A DNA stretch of 12,319 bases. Origin: an uncultured Brachyspira sp. (GTDB lineage: Bacteria; Spirochaetota; Brachyspiria; Brachyspirales; Brachyspiraceae). Under the pieces are notes generated by a model. It did not search any database and was not told the origin of the DNA. It saw only the letters and a program-made list of their open reading frames with translations. A program made the position numbers and the translations under genes. Each line of letters opens with the position of its first letter. Position 1 is the stretch's first letter. Below are positions 6,810-12,319 of this stretch, one piece after another. Location of the stretch: assembly GCA_934725655.1 (NCBI GenBank), contig CAKVCJ010000027.1, positions 1-12,319 on the forward strand, written 5' to 3'.

Positions 6810-7832
6810 ATGAGAGTATATGATTTAAGAACGGACACAATAACTAAGCCAAGTGATGAGATGCGTAAAGCAATATATGAAGCAGAATGCGGCGATGATG
6901 TTTATATGGAAGACCCTACAGTAAATAAACTTCAAGATATATCAGCAGAAATCACAGGAAAAGAAAAAGCAATATTTGTTTCAAGCGGAACTATGGGAAA
7001 TTTAATACCTCTATTAATATTATCATCAAAAACAAGACAGATACTTTTAGAAGAGGAATCACATATTATACACTATGAACTTGGAGGGGTTGCTGCATTA
7101 GCAGGTGTTATGCCTTTGCAAGTAAAAACTAAAAGAGGAATATTAACCAAATCTATAATAGAAGATTATTTTTCTGCCCAGCCTTATTATATGTCTAATA
7201 TCAATATAGTAGAAGTTGAAAATACACATAATAGGCATGGCGGAAGCGTATATCCTATAGAAGTTTTGAAAGAATTATATAGTTTTACAAAAACAAAAAA
7301 TGTGCATATGCATATGGACGGAGCGAGGGTATTTAATGCTTCAATTGCATCAAAAGCTTCAGTAAAAGAAATAGCTTCTAATACAGACTCTATTACATTT
7401 TGTTTATCAAAGGGATTAGGTGCACCTATGGGAGCTATGCTATGCGGAAAAAAAGAGTTTATAGAGGAGGCTTTCAAAATTAGGAAGTTAATAGGAGGAG
7501 GATTGAGACAGATTGGTTTGATGGCTGCTGCAGGAATATATGCTTTAGAAAATAATATTAATTCATTAGAAGAAGATCATATAAAGGCTAAAAAAATTGC
7601 CGCTGCTGTGATAGAAGCAAAATTGGGTGAGCTAAGCTTAGATGAAGTTGAAACTAATATTGTAATAGCTAAAACACAAAAAAAATCTATAGAGATAGTA
7701 AATAAACTTGCAGAAAAAGGAATAAGAGCAAGTTCTTTTGGTGATTATAAATTAAGATTTGTAACACATAGAGATATTAGTATGAAAGAAGTTGAAGAAG
7801 CTTGCGAGATAATAAAAACTTTTAAAATATAA
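6810..7832 (+). CDS. ltaE: Low-specificity L-threonine aldolase (PLP-dependent)
   Basis: A 340-residue fold-type I PLP enzyme, about the usual family length. It cleaves L-threonine and L-allo-threonine to glycine and acetaldehyde in the cytoplasm. The N-terminus VYDLRTDTITKPSDEMRKA and GDDVYMEDPTVNKLQ are family hallmarks. SSGTMGN (58-64) is the phosphate-binding loop and His85 in EESHII stacks on the cofactor. Asp170 in HMDGARVFNA contacts the pyridine nitrogen, and Lys201 in LSKGLGAPMG is the Schiff-base lysine. All key residues are present. AGGAG (6798-6802) lies 7 nt before the ATG, which settles the start. It is a single-gene unit with its own promoter and a large hairpin after the stop. 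Related beta-eliminating lyases share the fold, but these motifs fit threonine aldolase best. Confidence 0.93.
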   Translation: MRVYDLRTDTITKPSDEMRKAIYEAECGDDVYMEDPTVNKLQDISAEITGKEKAIFVSSGTMGNLIPLLILSSKTRQILLEEESHIIHYELGGVAALAGVMPLQVKTKRGILTKSIIEDYFSAQPYYMSNINIVEVENTHNRHGGSVYPIEVLKELYSFTKTKNVHMHMDGARVFNASIASKASVKEIASNTDSITFCLSKGLGAPMGAMLCGKKEFIEEAFKIRKLIGGGLRQIGLMAAAGIYALENNINSLEEDHIKAKKIAAAVIEAKLGELSLDEVETNIVIAKTQKKSIEIVNKLAEKGIRASSFGDYKLRFVTHRDISMKEVEEACEIIKTFKI

Positions 7833-7839
7833 TAAAAAA

Positions 7840-7885
7840 TAATTAATAAGCTTTTGTAATTTTTATTACTTAAGCTTATTAATTA
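7840..7885. terminator. Large two-part hairpin after the threonine aldolase gene
   Basis: TAATTAATAAGCTT (7840-7853) pairs perfectly with AAGCTTATTAATTA (7872-7885). Inside, after a TT/TT internal loop, GTAAT (7856-7860) pairs with ATTAC (7865-7869) around a TTTT loop. It begins 8 nt after the stop codon, as a terminator would. No strong T run follows, so it may instead stabilise the mRNA 3' end. Confidence 0.5.
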
Positions 7886-7941
7886 TAAACACAAAAATTA
7901 ATTTATTTTTTAAAATAATTATTTAAATTTATTAATACCTA

Positions 7942-7969
7942 TTGACTTTTTAATTATTTTTAATATACT
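7942..7969 (+). promoter_or_regulatory. Promoter of the aroF leader transcript
   Basis: TTGACT (7942-7947) and TATACT (7964-7969) are 16 bp apart, a near-consensus housekeeping promoter. Transcription would begin at about 7975, only some 3 nt before the ATG of the leader peptide, so the leader ORF may be translated without a ribosome-binding site. Confidence 0.7.
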
Positions 7970-7977
7970 ATATTACT

Positions 7978-8055
7978 ATGAAAGGTAATATTATTTTAAA
8001 TACAAATAATTTCTTAGCTTATTACTTTAAGTCTTTTTATTATTTTGGCGTTTAA
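7978..8055 (+). CDS. Aromatic-rich leader peptide of aroF
   Basis: A 25-codon ORF starting at the first ATG after the promoter. Its last 14 residues are FLAYYFKSFYYFGV, so eight of fourteen are Phe or Tyr, arranged as FxxYYFxxFYYF. The stop codon lies in the loop of the terminator hairpin that follows. DAHP synthases of this type are feedback controlled by Tyr or Phe, so a Phe/Tyr-rich leader is the pattern expected of ribosome-stalling attenuation. No ribosome site precedes it, and the predicted transcript start leaves almost no untranslated leader. Short ORFs in AT-rich DNA are enriched for Phe and Tyr by composition, but the clustering beside a terminator argues against chance. Confidence 0.7.
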   Translation: MKGNIILNTNNFLAYYFKSFYYFGV

Positions 8056-8076
8056 AGCGCCAGAGTATCTTTTTTT
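8041..8076 (+). terminator. Attenuator terminator in the aroF leader
   Basis: GGCG (8047-8050) pairs with CGCC (8058-8061) and the stem extends outward as TATTTTGGCG/CGCCAGAGTA with two G-U pairs. A run of seven T follows at 8070-8076. The G+C-rich stem core stands out in this region. It overlaps the end of the leader ORF, and aroF begins about 120 nt downstream, so it would act inside the transcript. CTTTAA (8025-8030) can pair with TTAAAG (8052-8057) as a weak competing structure. Confidence 0.65.
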
Positions 8077-8198
8077 AAACAACCACACATACATTTTAAT
8101 TTAATCTAAATAATAAAAACATTATGATAAAATATAATGCTTATTATTAATAAATTACTATCAAAAAAATAAATATATTTTTAAGGAGAAAAACGAAT

Positions 8199-9242
8199 AT
8201 GATTATAGTAATGAAGGCAAATGCCAAAGAAGAACAAGTTAATAATATAACAGATAGATTAACTAATTTAGGACTTGGTACAAACAAAATCGTAGGAGTA
8301 GACTGTACAGTTATAGGTATTGTAGGCGACACTTCAAAAGTAGATAAAGAATTAATAGCAACATTACCAGGCGTAGATAAAGTATTAAAAGTACAAGAGC
8401 CATTCAAAAGAGCAAACAGAGCATTCAAAAAAGAAGATACAATAGTAGATGTAAGCGGAGTAAAAATAGGTGCAGAAAAGCCAGTAATTATAGCAGGCCC
8501 TTGTTCTGTGGAAAGCGAAGAGCAAGTAATAAATATAGCAAAAAGCGTAAAAGCATCAGGAGCTTCAATACTTAGAGGAGGAGCTTTCAAACCAAGAACT
8601 TCCCCTTATGCATTCCAAGGCTTAGCACTTGACGGACTCAAAATATTAAAACTTGCAAAAGAAGAAGTTGGAATTCCTATTGTAAGTGAGATTGTATCTA
8701 TAAGACATTTAGAAGATTTTGAAAACACTGTTGATATGATTCAAATTGGTGCAAGAAATATGCAGAACTTCGAGCTTTTAAAAGAGGTTGGTAAATTAAA
8801 AAAGCCAATACTTTTAAAAAGAGGCTTAGCTAACACTATGGAAGAATGGCTTATGAGTGCAGAATATATATTGGATAAAGGCAATCCAAATGTGGTGTTG
8901 TGTGAGAGGGGTATAAGAACATTTGAAACATACACAAGAAACACTTTCGATGTATCAGCCATACCAGTAATAAAAAGAATGAGCCATTTACCTGTTATAG
9001 GCGACCCTTCACATTCAAGCGGAAGAGCGTGGATGGCATTACCGCTCACACTTGCTGCTATTTCAGCAGGTGCTGACGGTATGATTATAGAAGTACATAA
9101 TGACCCAGAGCATGCTTTATGTGACGGTGCACAGTCTATAAAACCTGATACATTTGCAGACGTAATGGAAGCAGTTAATATGATTAGCGAAACAGTATCC
9201 AAAATAAAATCAAAACACAACGGAAGAGTTTATACAAAGTAA
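8199..9242 (+). CDS. aroF: 3-deoxy-7-phosphoheptulonate (DAHP) synthase, type Ibeta with N-terminal regulatory domain
   Basis: A 347-residue enzyme for the first step of the shikimate pathway: phosphoenolpyruvate plus erythrose 4-phosphate to DAHP, in the cytoplasm. Residues 1-70 form the ferredoxin-like domain found in Thermotoga maritima DAHP synthase, where Tyr or Phe inhibits. The barrel shows IIAGPCSVE (97-105), RGGAFKPRTSPYAFQG (126-141), LLKRG (205-209), CERGIRTFE (235-243) and DPSHSSGR (269-276). Metal ligands Cys102, His272, Glu298 and Asp309 fall at the same numbers as I recall for the Thermotoga enzyme, so the ATG at 8199 is very likely right. AAGGAG (8183-8188) is 10 nt upstream. 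SSGRA replaces the more common SGGRR. No other aromatic-pathway gene is adjacent. Expression probably depends on the leader and terminator at 7978-8076. Confidence 0.95.
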   Translation: MIIVMKANAKEEQVNNITDRLTNLGLGTNKIVGVDCTVIGIVGDTSKVDKELIATLPGVDKVLKVQEPFKRANRAFKKEDTIVDVSGVKIGAEKPVIIAGPCSVESEEQVINIAKSVKASGASILRGGAFKPRTSPYAFQGLALDGLKILKLAKEEVGIPIVSEIVSIRHLEDFENTVDMIQIGARNMQNFELLKEVGKLKKPILLKRGLANTMEEWLMSAEYILDKGNPNVVLCERGIRTFETYTRNTFDVSAIPVIKRMSHLPVIGDPSHSSGRAWMALPLTLAAISAGADGMIIEVHNDPEHALCDGAQSIKPDTFADVMEAVNMISETVSKIKSKHNGRVYTK

Positions 9243-9316
9243 AATATTTTGATTTATAATAGGAAAAACTGCACAAATATTTAAAACTAAAAAATACAAA
9301 TTGAGAATAAAATTAT

Positions 9317-9370
9317 AACCTTACATTATAATTTTTATATATTAATTATACTGTAAGGTTTTTATTATTT
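9317..9370. terminator. Terminator between convergent aroF and the secreted-protein gene
   Basis: AACCTTACA (9317-9325) pairs with TGTAAGGTT (9352-9360), and after one mismatch the stem continues as TATAATT/AATTATA. On the plus strand TTTTATTATTTT follows, so it ends aroF. On the minus strand the stem is followed by ATAATTTTATT, so it can also serve the convergent gene, whose stop codon lies at 9370. Confidence 0.8.
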
Positions 9371-10422
9371 TATTGTAAATAATATTCAAAAATTTCTAAA
9401 GGTATAAATCCAATTAATTCAGTATCTTTATATTTATTTACATTATTTTCCATATCTTCTTTATTGTAGAAATTTTTTAAATATATATATGTTTTAGTAG
9501 ATTTGGATTTGCTAATAACGCTTTTTAAATAATCATTAGTTACTGTATTATAATCTTTTTTTATTATTTGTTTGGATTTTAAATCAAGATAATTTGTTAT
9601 TTTATACTCATCTTCATTTAAATAATAAGTATCCGTATTAGTATACCAGCCTTTTGGTACTAATAAATTAAGAAATGAATCTTTGCTGTCTATATACTGA
9701 GCTATAGTGCTGGTATAATAAAATTGAGGATTATATATTAATTGAATATTACCATCATTATTGTAATTTTTTAATTTTTTTTCATCTACATTTACATCAT
9801 TTATACCATAATAATATTCATTTTGAAAACATAATATACTAGTTATTTTTTTATATACATAATTATTATTTTCTGTATCTTTTAATAAGTATATTCCTGC
9901 AGAATTTTTATTAATTATTTCATCTTGGGTTAAACTATATTTATACGCCTTATTTATATAATTTGTATTATAAGTATCACTTTTATAGAAATATATTTTT
10001 TGTTTTAAACTATCCATAATACTAAAATCATCTTCATAGTAATTTCCATCTTCATATATTATTCTATCATATAAACTTTCACCAAATCTATTTTTTGTAA
10101 CTTTATACATTGAATTTTTTGACATATTTTTATCTGTAAAATTTTTATACATATTATTATTAAAATCATAGTAATAACTACCTTCATCATTGACATATTT
10201 ATAAAATAATTTCTTTTCTTTTTTCTTAAAATCATATATATATTTGTAAGTATTATTATTTGAATATTCATTTATAAATATGCAGTCTTTAGGTATTATT
10301 TCTGTTTTTAGTGTGCTATGATATAATTTATTAGTATAATAGAAATAATAAAGTTCTATTATATTTTCAGCAAAAATGTTTGAAGACATTATGAACATAA
10401 AAAAAATTATTAGTTTTTTCAT
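9370..10422 (-). CDS. Secreted Tyr/Asn-rich protein of unknown function
   Basis: A 350-residue protein that I do not recognise. Residues 1-18 are a signal peptide (KKLIIFFMFIMSS, then NIFA before Glu19), so it is exported to the periplasm or outer membrane. The mature part is rich in Tyr, Asn and Lys, without cysteine clusters, repeats or a second membrane helix. There is no Cys at the cleavage site, so it is not an obvious lipoprotein. Many short Tyr-Tyr pairs in strand-like segments suggest a beta-rich fold. AAGGA about 9 nt before the ATG supports the start. It is the last leftward gene before the shared terminator at 9317-9370. An 81-bp gap with a hairpin separates it from the zinc-ribbon gene upstream, so its cotranscription is uncertain. 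Confidence 0.8.
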   Translation of the reverse strand: MKKLIIFFMFIMSSNIFAENIIELYYFYYTNKLYHSTLKTEIIPKDCIFINEYSNNNTYKYIYDFKKKEKKLFYKYVNDEGSYYYDFNNNMYKNFTDKNMSKNSMYKVTKNRFGESLYDRIIYEDGNYYEDDFSIMDSLKQKIYFYKSDTYNTNYINKAYKYSLTQDEIINKNSAGIYLLKDTENNNYVYKKITSILCFQNEYYYGINDVNVDEKKLKNYNNDGNIQLIYNPQFYYTSTIAQYIDSKDSFLNLLVPKGWYTNTDTYYLNEDEYKITNYLDLKSKQIIKKDYNTVTNDYLKSVISKSKSTKTYIYLKNFYNKEDMENNVNKYKDTELIGFIPLEIFEYYLQ

Positions 10423-10455
10423 AAAAATTATTCCTTAATAATTTAATATTTTTTG

Positions 10456-10489
10456 AATTAGAGCCGTATAAAAATATACAGCCCTAATT
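10456..10489. terminator. Hairpin between the zinc-ribbon and secreted-protein genes
   Basis: AATTAGAGCCGTATA (10456-10470) and TATACAGCCCTAATT (10475-10489) pair over 15 positions with two mismatched or wobble positions, depending on strand, around AAAA. It begins about 14 nt downstream of the leftward zinc-ribbon gene. No T tract follows on either strand, so it may be a weak terminator or an mRNA processing stem. Confidence 0.4.
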
Positions 10490-10503
10490 TAATATAATTA
10501 ATC

Positions 10504-10887
10504 CTAATTCCAATGCAAACTGCCTCCGCATCTGTCGCATTTAGATGAATGAGTTCTTGGATAAATACTTCCGCATTTTGAACATACTAATTTTTTATCT
10601 TTAGTCATAAGTCCATATCTTCTATATGCTTCTGTAAATATGCTCATCATATATCTAGTAATTCTGCTTGATTTGTAGAGTATAGCAAATAATTTACTAT
10701 CCTCAGATAATGTAATGGATAATATTGATATTATTATAAATAAAACAGCTATTATAATAATAATTGGTATTGATACTGCATCTTTATTTATTTTCCCCAT
10801 AATTATTGCGGAGCCTATACAGAATATTATAAATAATACTATATACATACTCCAAAATATTTTAATTCTTTCTATAAATTTTTTCAT
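10504..10887 (-). CDS. Two-TM membrane protein with C-terminal zinc ribbon
   Basis: A 127-residue protein. Hydrophobic helices span about 12-32 and 40-60. The C-terminus (100-127) holds a zinc-ribbon motif CSKCG, then 10 residues, then CDRCGG, with all four cysteines present. The loop between the helices is short and charged, so both ends are probably cytoplasmic. Zinc ribbons of this kind often mediate protein or nucleic-acid contacts, but no function can be assigned. AAGGAG about 7 nt before the ATG marks the start. It lies 63 nt after the TM2 gene, which also carries a ribbon, and is probably cotranscribed with it. The 86-residue opposite-strand reading at 10715-10975 is an antisense shadow. 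Confidence 0.8.
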   Translation of the reverse strand: MKKFIERIKIFWSMYIVLFIIFCIGSAIIMGKINKDAVSIPIIIIIAVLFIIISILSITLSEDSKLFAILYKSSRITRYMMSIFTEAYRRYGLMTKDKKLVCSKCGSIYPRTHSSKCDRCGGSLHWN

Positions 10888-10950
10888 TTGTTTCTCCTTT
10901 TTTATTAAGTATTTAAGGTGGAATAATTATTCATTTTTGTTATTTTATTG

Positions 10951-11295
10951 TTATGATATTATTTTTCTTCCCTGATAGTCTTTAAAATTTTTGCTTAAAA
11001 TCATAATAATATCTATTATCCACCATATTAAAAATCCGCCTGCAGTTAATATAAATAGTATTGCTGTTATTGGTTTTCCTGCATAAAATCTATGTGCTGC
11101 AAATTCAGGTAAAAATATACATAAAAGTAAAAGTGTACTCCATTTTTTAGCAGGGTATATCATTTGTCTTGCTCCACAATGAGAACATATTTCATCATCT
11201 TTATTAATGATTTTACCGCAAAAACTGCAGAATTTTTCATCTGCATTTCTAGATATAATTGTTTGATTTTGTTGATTATTATTTTCTTCTAACAT
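10951..11295 (-). CDS. TM2-domain protein with N-terminal zinc ribbon
   Basis: A 114-residue protein. CSFCGKIINKDDEICSHCGA (23-42) is a four-cysteine zinc ribbon. From about residue 48 the TM2 domain follows: PAKKWSTLLLL, a helix, HRFYAGKPITAILF, then LIWWIIDIIMIL. This is the two-helix module with the conserved FYxGK-type turn and the WxxD pair near the end. TM2 proteins are membrane proteins of mostly unknown role in bacteria. AAGGAGT lies 6 nt before the ATG, a strong site. It is the first gene of a leftward unit, with a long leader running back to the promoter at 11583-11610 through the TGCGG repeat. The ATG overlaps the stop of the repeat-dependent reading frame. Confidence 0.9.
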   Translation of the reverse strand: MLEENNNQQNQTIISRNADEKFCSFCGKIINKDDEICSHCGARQMIYPAKKWSTLLLLCIFLPEFAAHRFYAGKPITAILFILTAGGFLIWWIIDIIMILSKNFKDYQGRKIIS

Positions 11296-11495
11296 TTCAG
11301 ACTCCTTAAATTTGTTTGATTTATATAAAATAAATTTATATACATAATTAATAAATTGAATATGTTATAAGATTTTATATGTTTAGGAGTAAACATAATA
11401 TTTTTTAAAAATAAAATTTCAGCTATTTTATATACAATATTTTTTATCTTGTTGAATATGATATGAAATAAATTTTTAGATAAATATGATATTAG

Positions 11496-11540
11496 TGCGG
11501 TGCGGTGCGGTGCGGTGCGGTGCGGTGCGGTGCGGTGCGG
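11496..11540. repeat. Pentanucleotide tandem repeat (TGCGG)x9
   Basis: Nine perfect copies of TGCGG, 45 bp and 80 % G+C inside a region of about 15 % G+C. It lies about 200 bp upstream of the TM2 start and about 36 bp downstream of the predicted transcript start of the leftward promoter, so it is in the 5' leader of that transcript. Perfect multi-copy pentamers mutate by slipped-strand mispairing, and a unit of five changes the reading frame with each gain or loss. Confidence 0.97.
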
Positions 11541-11582
11541 TTATTTTTTATAATTGTTTTAATTGACTTACACATACCATTT

Positions 11583-11610
11583 ATTATATAAAAATAATTT
11601 AATAAGTCAA
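11583..11610 (-). promoter_or_regulatory. Near-consensus promoter of the TM2 leader transcript
   Basis: On the minus strand TTGACT (11605-11610) and TATAAT (11583-11588) are 16 bp apart. The start is expected near 11576, one base before an ATG at 11575-11573 that opens a short frame running into the TGCGG repeat. The TM2 start is about 280 nt downstream. Confidence 0.6.
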
Positions 11611-11739
11611 GTTTTATTTATAGAGTTGTTTCAAAAGTTTTTAAAATATTTAATATAATTCTATATTTGCACTTTTTGGTTCCTTAGATTTACATGCTCA
11701 TAATAATATAAAATGTAAGATAACGCGTATATTTTGGAT

Positions 11740-11812
11740 AAAAATGCAGTTGTTTTGCTTCTTTTATACCAATAAAAGAAGTGGGGGTGTGGGGGCAAAG
11801 CCACCACAAATA
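11740..11812 (+). repeat. Intergenic structured repeat, copy 2
   Basis: This compact version of the 5591-5709 repeat has the stem CTTCTTTT/AAAAGAAG with an 8-nt loop (ATACCAAT). A strong hairpin TGTGGGGGC/GCCACCACA follows, with an AAA loop and one G-A mismatch (11788-11808). Compared with copy 1 it lacks both inserted hairpins. It lies downstream of rpoC, as copy 1 lies downstream of the HD-GYP gene. Confidence 0.7.
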
Positions 11813-11830
11813 AAAAAACTTTAAATTTTT

Positions 11831-11861
11831 TTGACAAAATATAGTTATTTAAATATATACT
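11831..11861 (+). promoter_or_regulatory. Promoter-like sequence inside the MITE-like element
   Basis: A consensus TTGACA (11831-11836) is followed by TATATA after 17 bp (11854-11859) or TATACT after 19 bp. It points right, toward the 3' end of rpoC, where no rightward gene exists. It could make a short RNA covering the GTTCTTTTT stem, or be a relic of the element. Confidence 0.3.
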
Positions 11862-12002
11862 AAAATAATTGTATCTTAATCAAATTTTTTTATTGTTCTT
11901 TTTCCCGCCGCAAAAAGAACCAAAAAGTGCAAATGTTATAACTTTTATAAATATAAAATAATATAGCCATATTTTAACAAAACTAATTTAATTTTTTACA
12001 AT

Positions 12003-12036
12003 AAAAAAAGCGATAATACAATTTGTACTATCGCTT
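12003..12036 (-). terminator. Rho-independent terminator of rpoC
   Basis: AAGCGATA (12008-12015) pairs with TATCGCTT (12029-12036), and the stem continues inside as TAC/GTA. On the minus strand it is followed by a run of seven T. It starts about 27 nt after the rpoC stop. Confidence 0.85.
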
Positions 12037-12062
12037 ATTAATTTACTAATCTTATTTTTTTA

Positions 12063-12319
<257 letters not shown>

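Larger units (their letters stand above)
11665..11934. mobile_element. MITE-like element with 18-bp terminal inverted repeats
   Basis: ATTTGCACTTTTTGGTTC (11665-11682) and its exact reverse complement (11917-11934) bound 270 bp with no ORF. The right end holds a second perfect stem GTTCTTTTT/AAAAAGAAC (11895-11903 and 11912-11920) and a direct repeat CAAAAAGAAC/CAAAAAGTGC. The interior carries copy 2 of the structured repeat. I see no target-site duplication. The right-end motif recurs in shortened form near 5510-5530, where one CAAAAAG copy seems lost. Confidence 0.5.
11296..12062. other. 767-bp intergenic region between rpoC and the TM2 gene
   Basis: From right to left it holds the rpoC terminator, the MITE-like element with repeat copy 2, the leftward promoter, the TGCGG tract and a 200-nt AT-rich leader of the TM2 gene. 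Within that leader one minus-strand frame is open from the repeat (11495) to a stop at 11291-11289 that overlaps the TM2 ATG. No RNA gene was recognised. Confidence 0.7.

Noticed and set aside
7970..8190. T-box or other tRNA-sensing riboswitch upstream of aroF
   Set aside because: I found no conserved T-box sequence or specifier-loop layout. The Phe/Tyr-rich ORF explains the terminator better.
8147..9220. Long minus-strand open readings opposite aroF
   Set aside because: aroF is certain on the plus strand, with all catalytic residues. These readings have no ribosome site or domain.
10715..10975. Plus-strand 86-codon reading across the zinc-ribbon gene and gap
   Set aside because: It is antisense to the coding frame, hydrophobic by composition, and has no ribosome site.
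11496..11540. CRISPR array
   Set aside because: The repeats are 5 bp and directly contiguous with no spacers, so this is a simple tandem repeat.
11831..12000. A definite small RNA gene driven by the promoter inside the MITE-like element
   Set aside because: The spacing to the best -10 is poor, and no T-tailed terminator follows on the plus strand.

Overview
The window is very AT-rich (I estimate a quarter or slightly more G+C), with poly-A/T-rich spacers and AT-biased codons. The gene content is a C-terminal rpoC fragment, a Thermotoga-type (Ibeta) DAHP synthase, a CheX-like chemotaxis phosphatase, an HD-GYP-related protein, and zinc-ribbon and TM2 membrane proteins. Together this fits a low-GC spirochaete, most likely Brachyspira. 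The genus is an inference from composition and gene style, not from a marker I could align.

Layout. The left edge (1-140) holds a strong leftward promoter followed by a hairpin and a boxA-like sequence, which looks like the leader of a stable RNA (probably rRNA) outside the window. A rightward operon at 558-3881 encodes a winged-helix protein, a 727-residue single-pass membrane protein with a histone-H1-like Lys-rich N-terminus and a periplasmic LysM-like domain, and a YkgJ-type cysteine-cluster protein. A divergent HD-GYP protein follows (3977-5428). A convergent leftward pair encodes a CheX-like protein and a small membrane-anchored protein (6581-5785). Between these convergent units lies copy 1 of a structured intergenic repeat.

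Rightward single genes follow: low-specificity threonine aldolase (6810-7832) and aroF/DAHP synthase (8199-9242). aroF is preceded by a promoter, a 25-codon leader ORF crowded with Phe and Tyr codons, and a terminator hairpin with a T tract. This is a complete candidate Phe/Tyr attenuator. The right third is leftward: a secreted Tyr/Asn-rich protein of unknown function, a two-TM zinc-ribbon protein, a zinc-ribbon/TM2 protein, and the 3' end of rpoC with its terminator.

The 767-bp gap between rpoC and the TM2 gene is the most structured non-coding part. It has nine tandem copies of the pentamer TGCGG just downstream of a near-consensus leftward promoter. It also has a 270-bp MITE-like element with 18-bp terminal inverted repeats, which contains copy 2 of the repeat seen at 5591-5709.

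The strongest candidates for undescribed biology are: (1) the aromatic leader-peptide attenuator of aroF; (2) the pentanucleotide tract, whose copy number decides whether a 93-98 codon ORF is open up to the TM2 start codon; (3) the winged-helix plus Lys-rich/TM/LysM operon, which could link DNA to the peptidoglycan; and (4) the intergenic repeat family.
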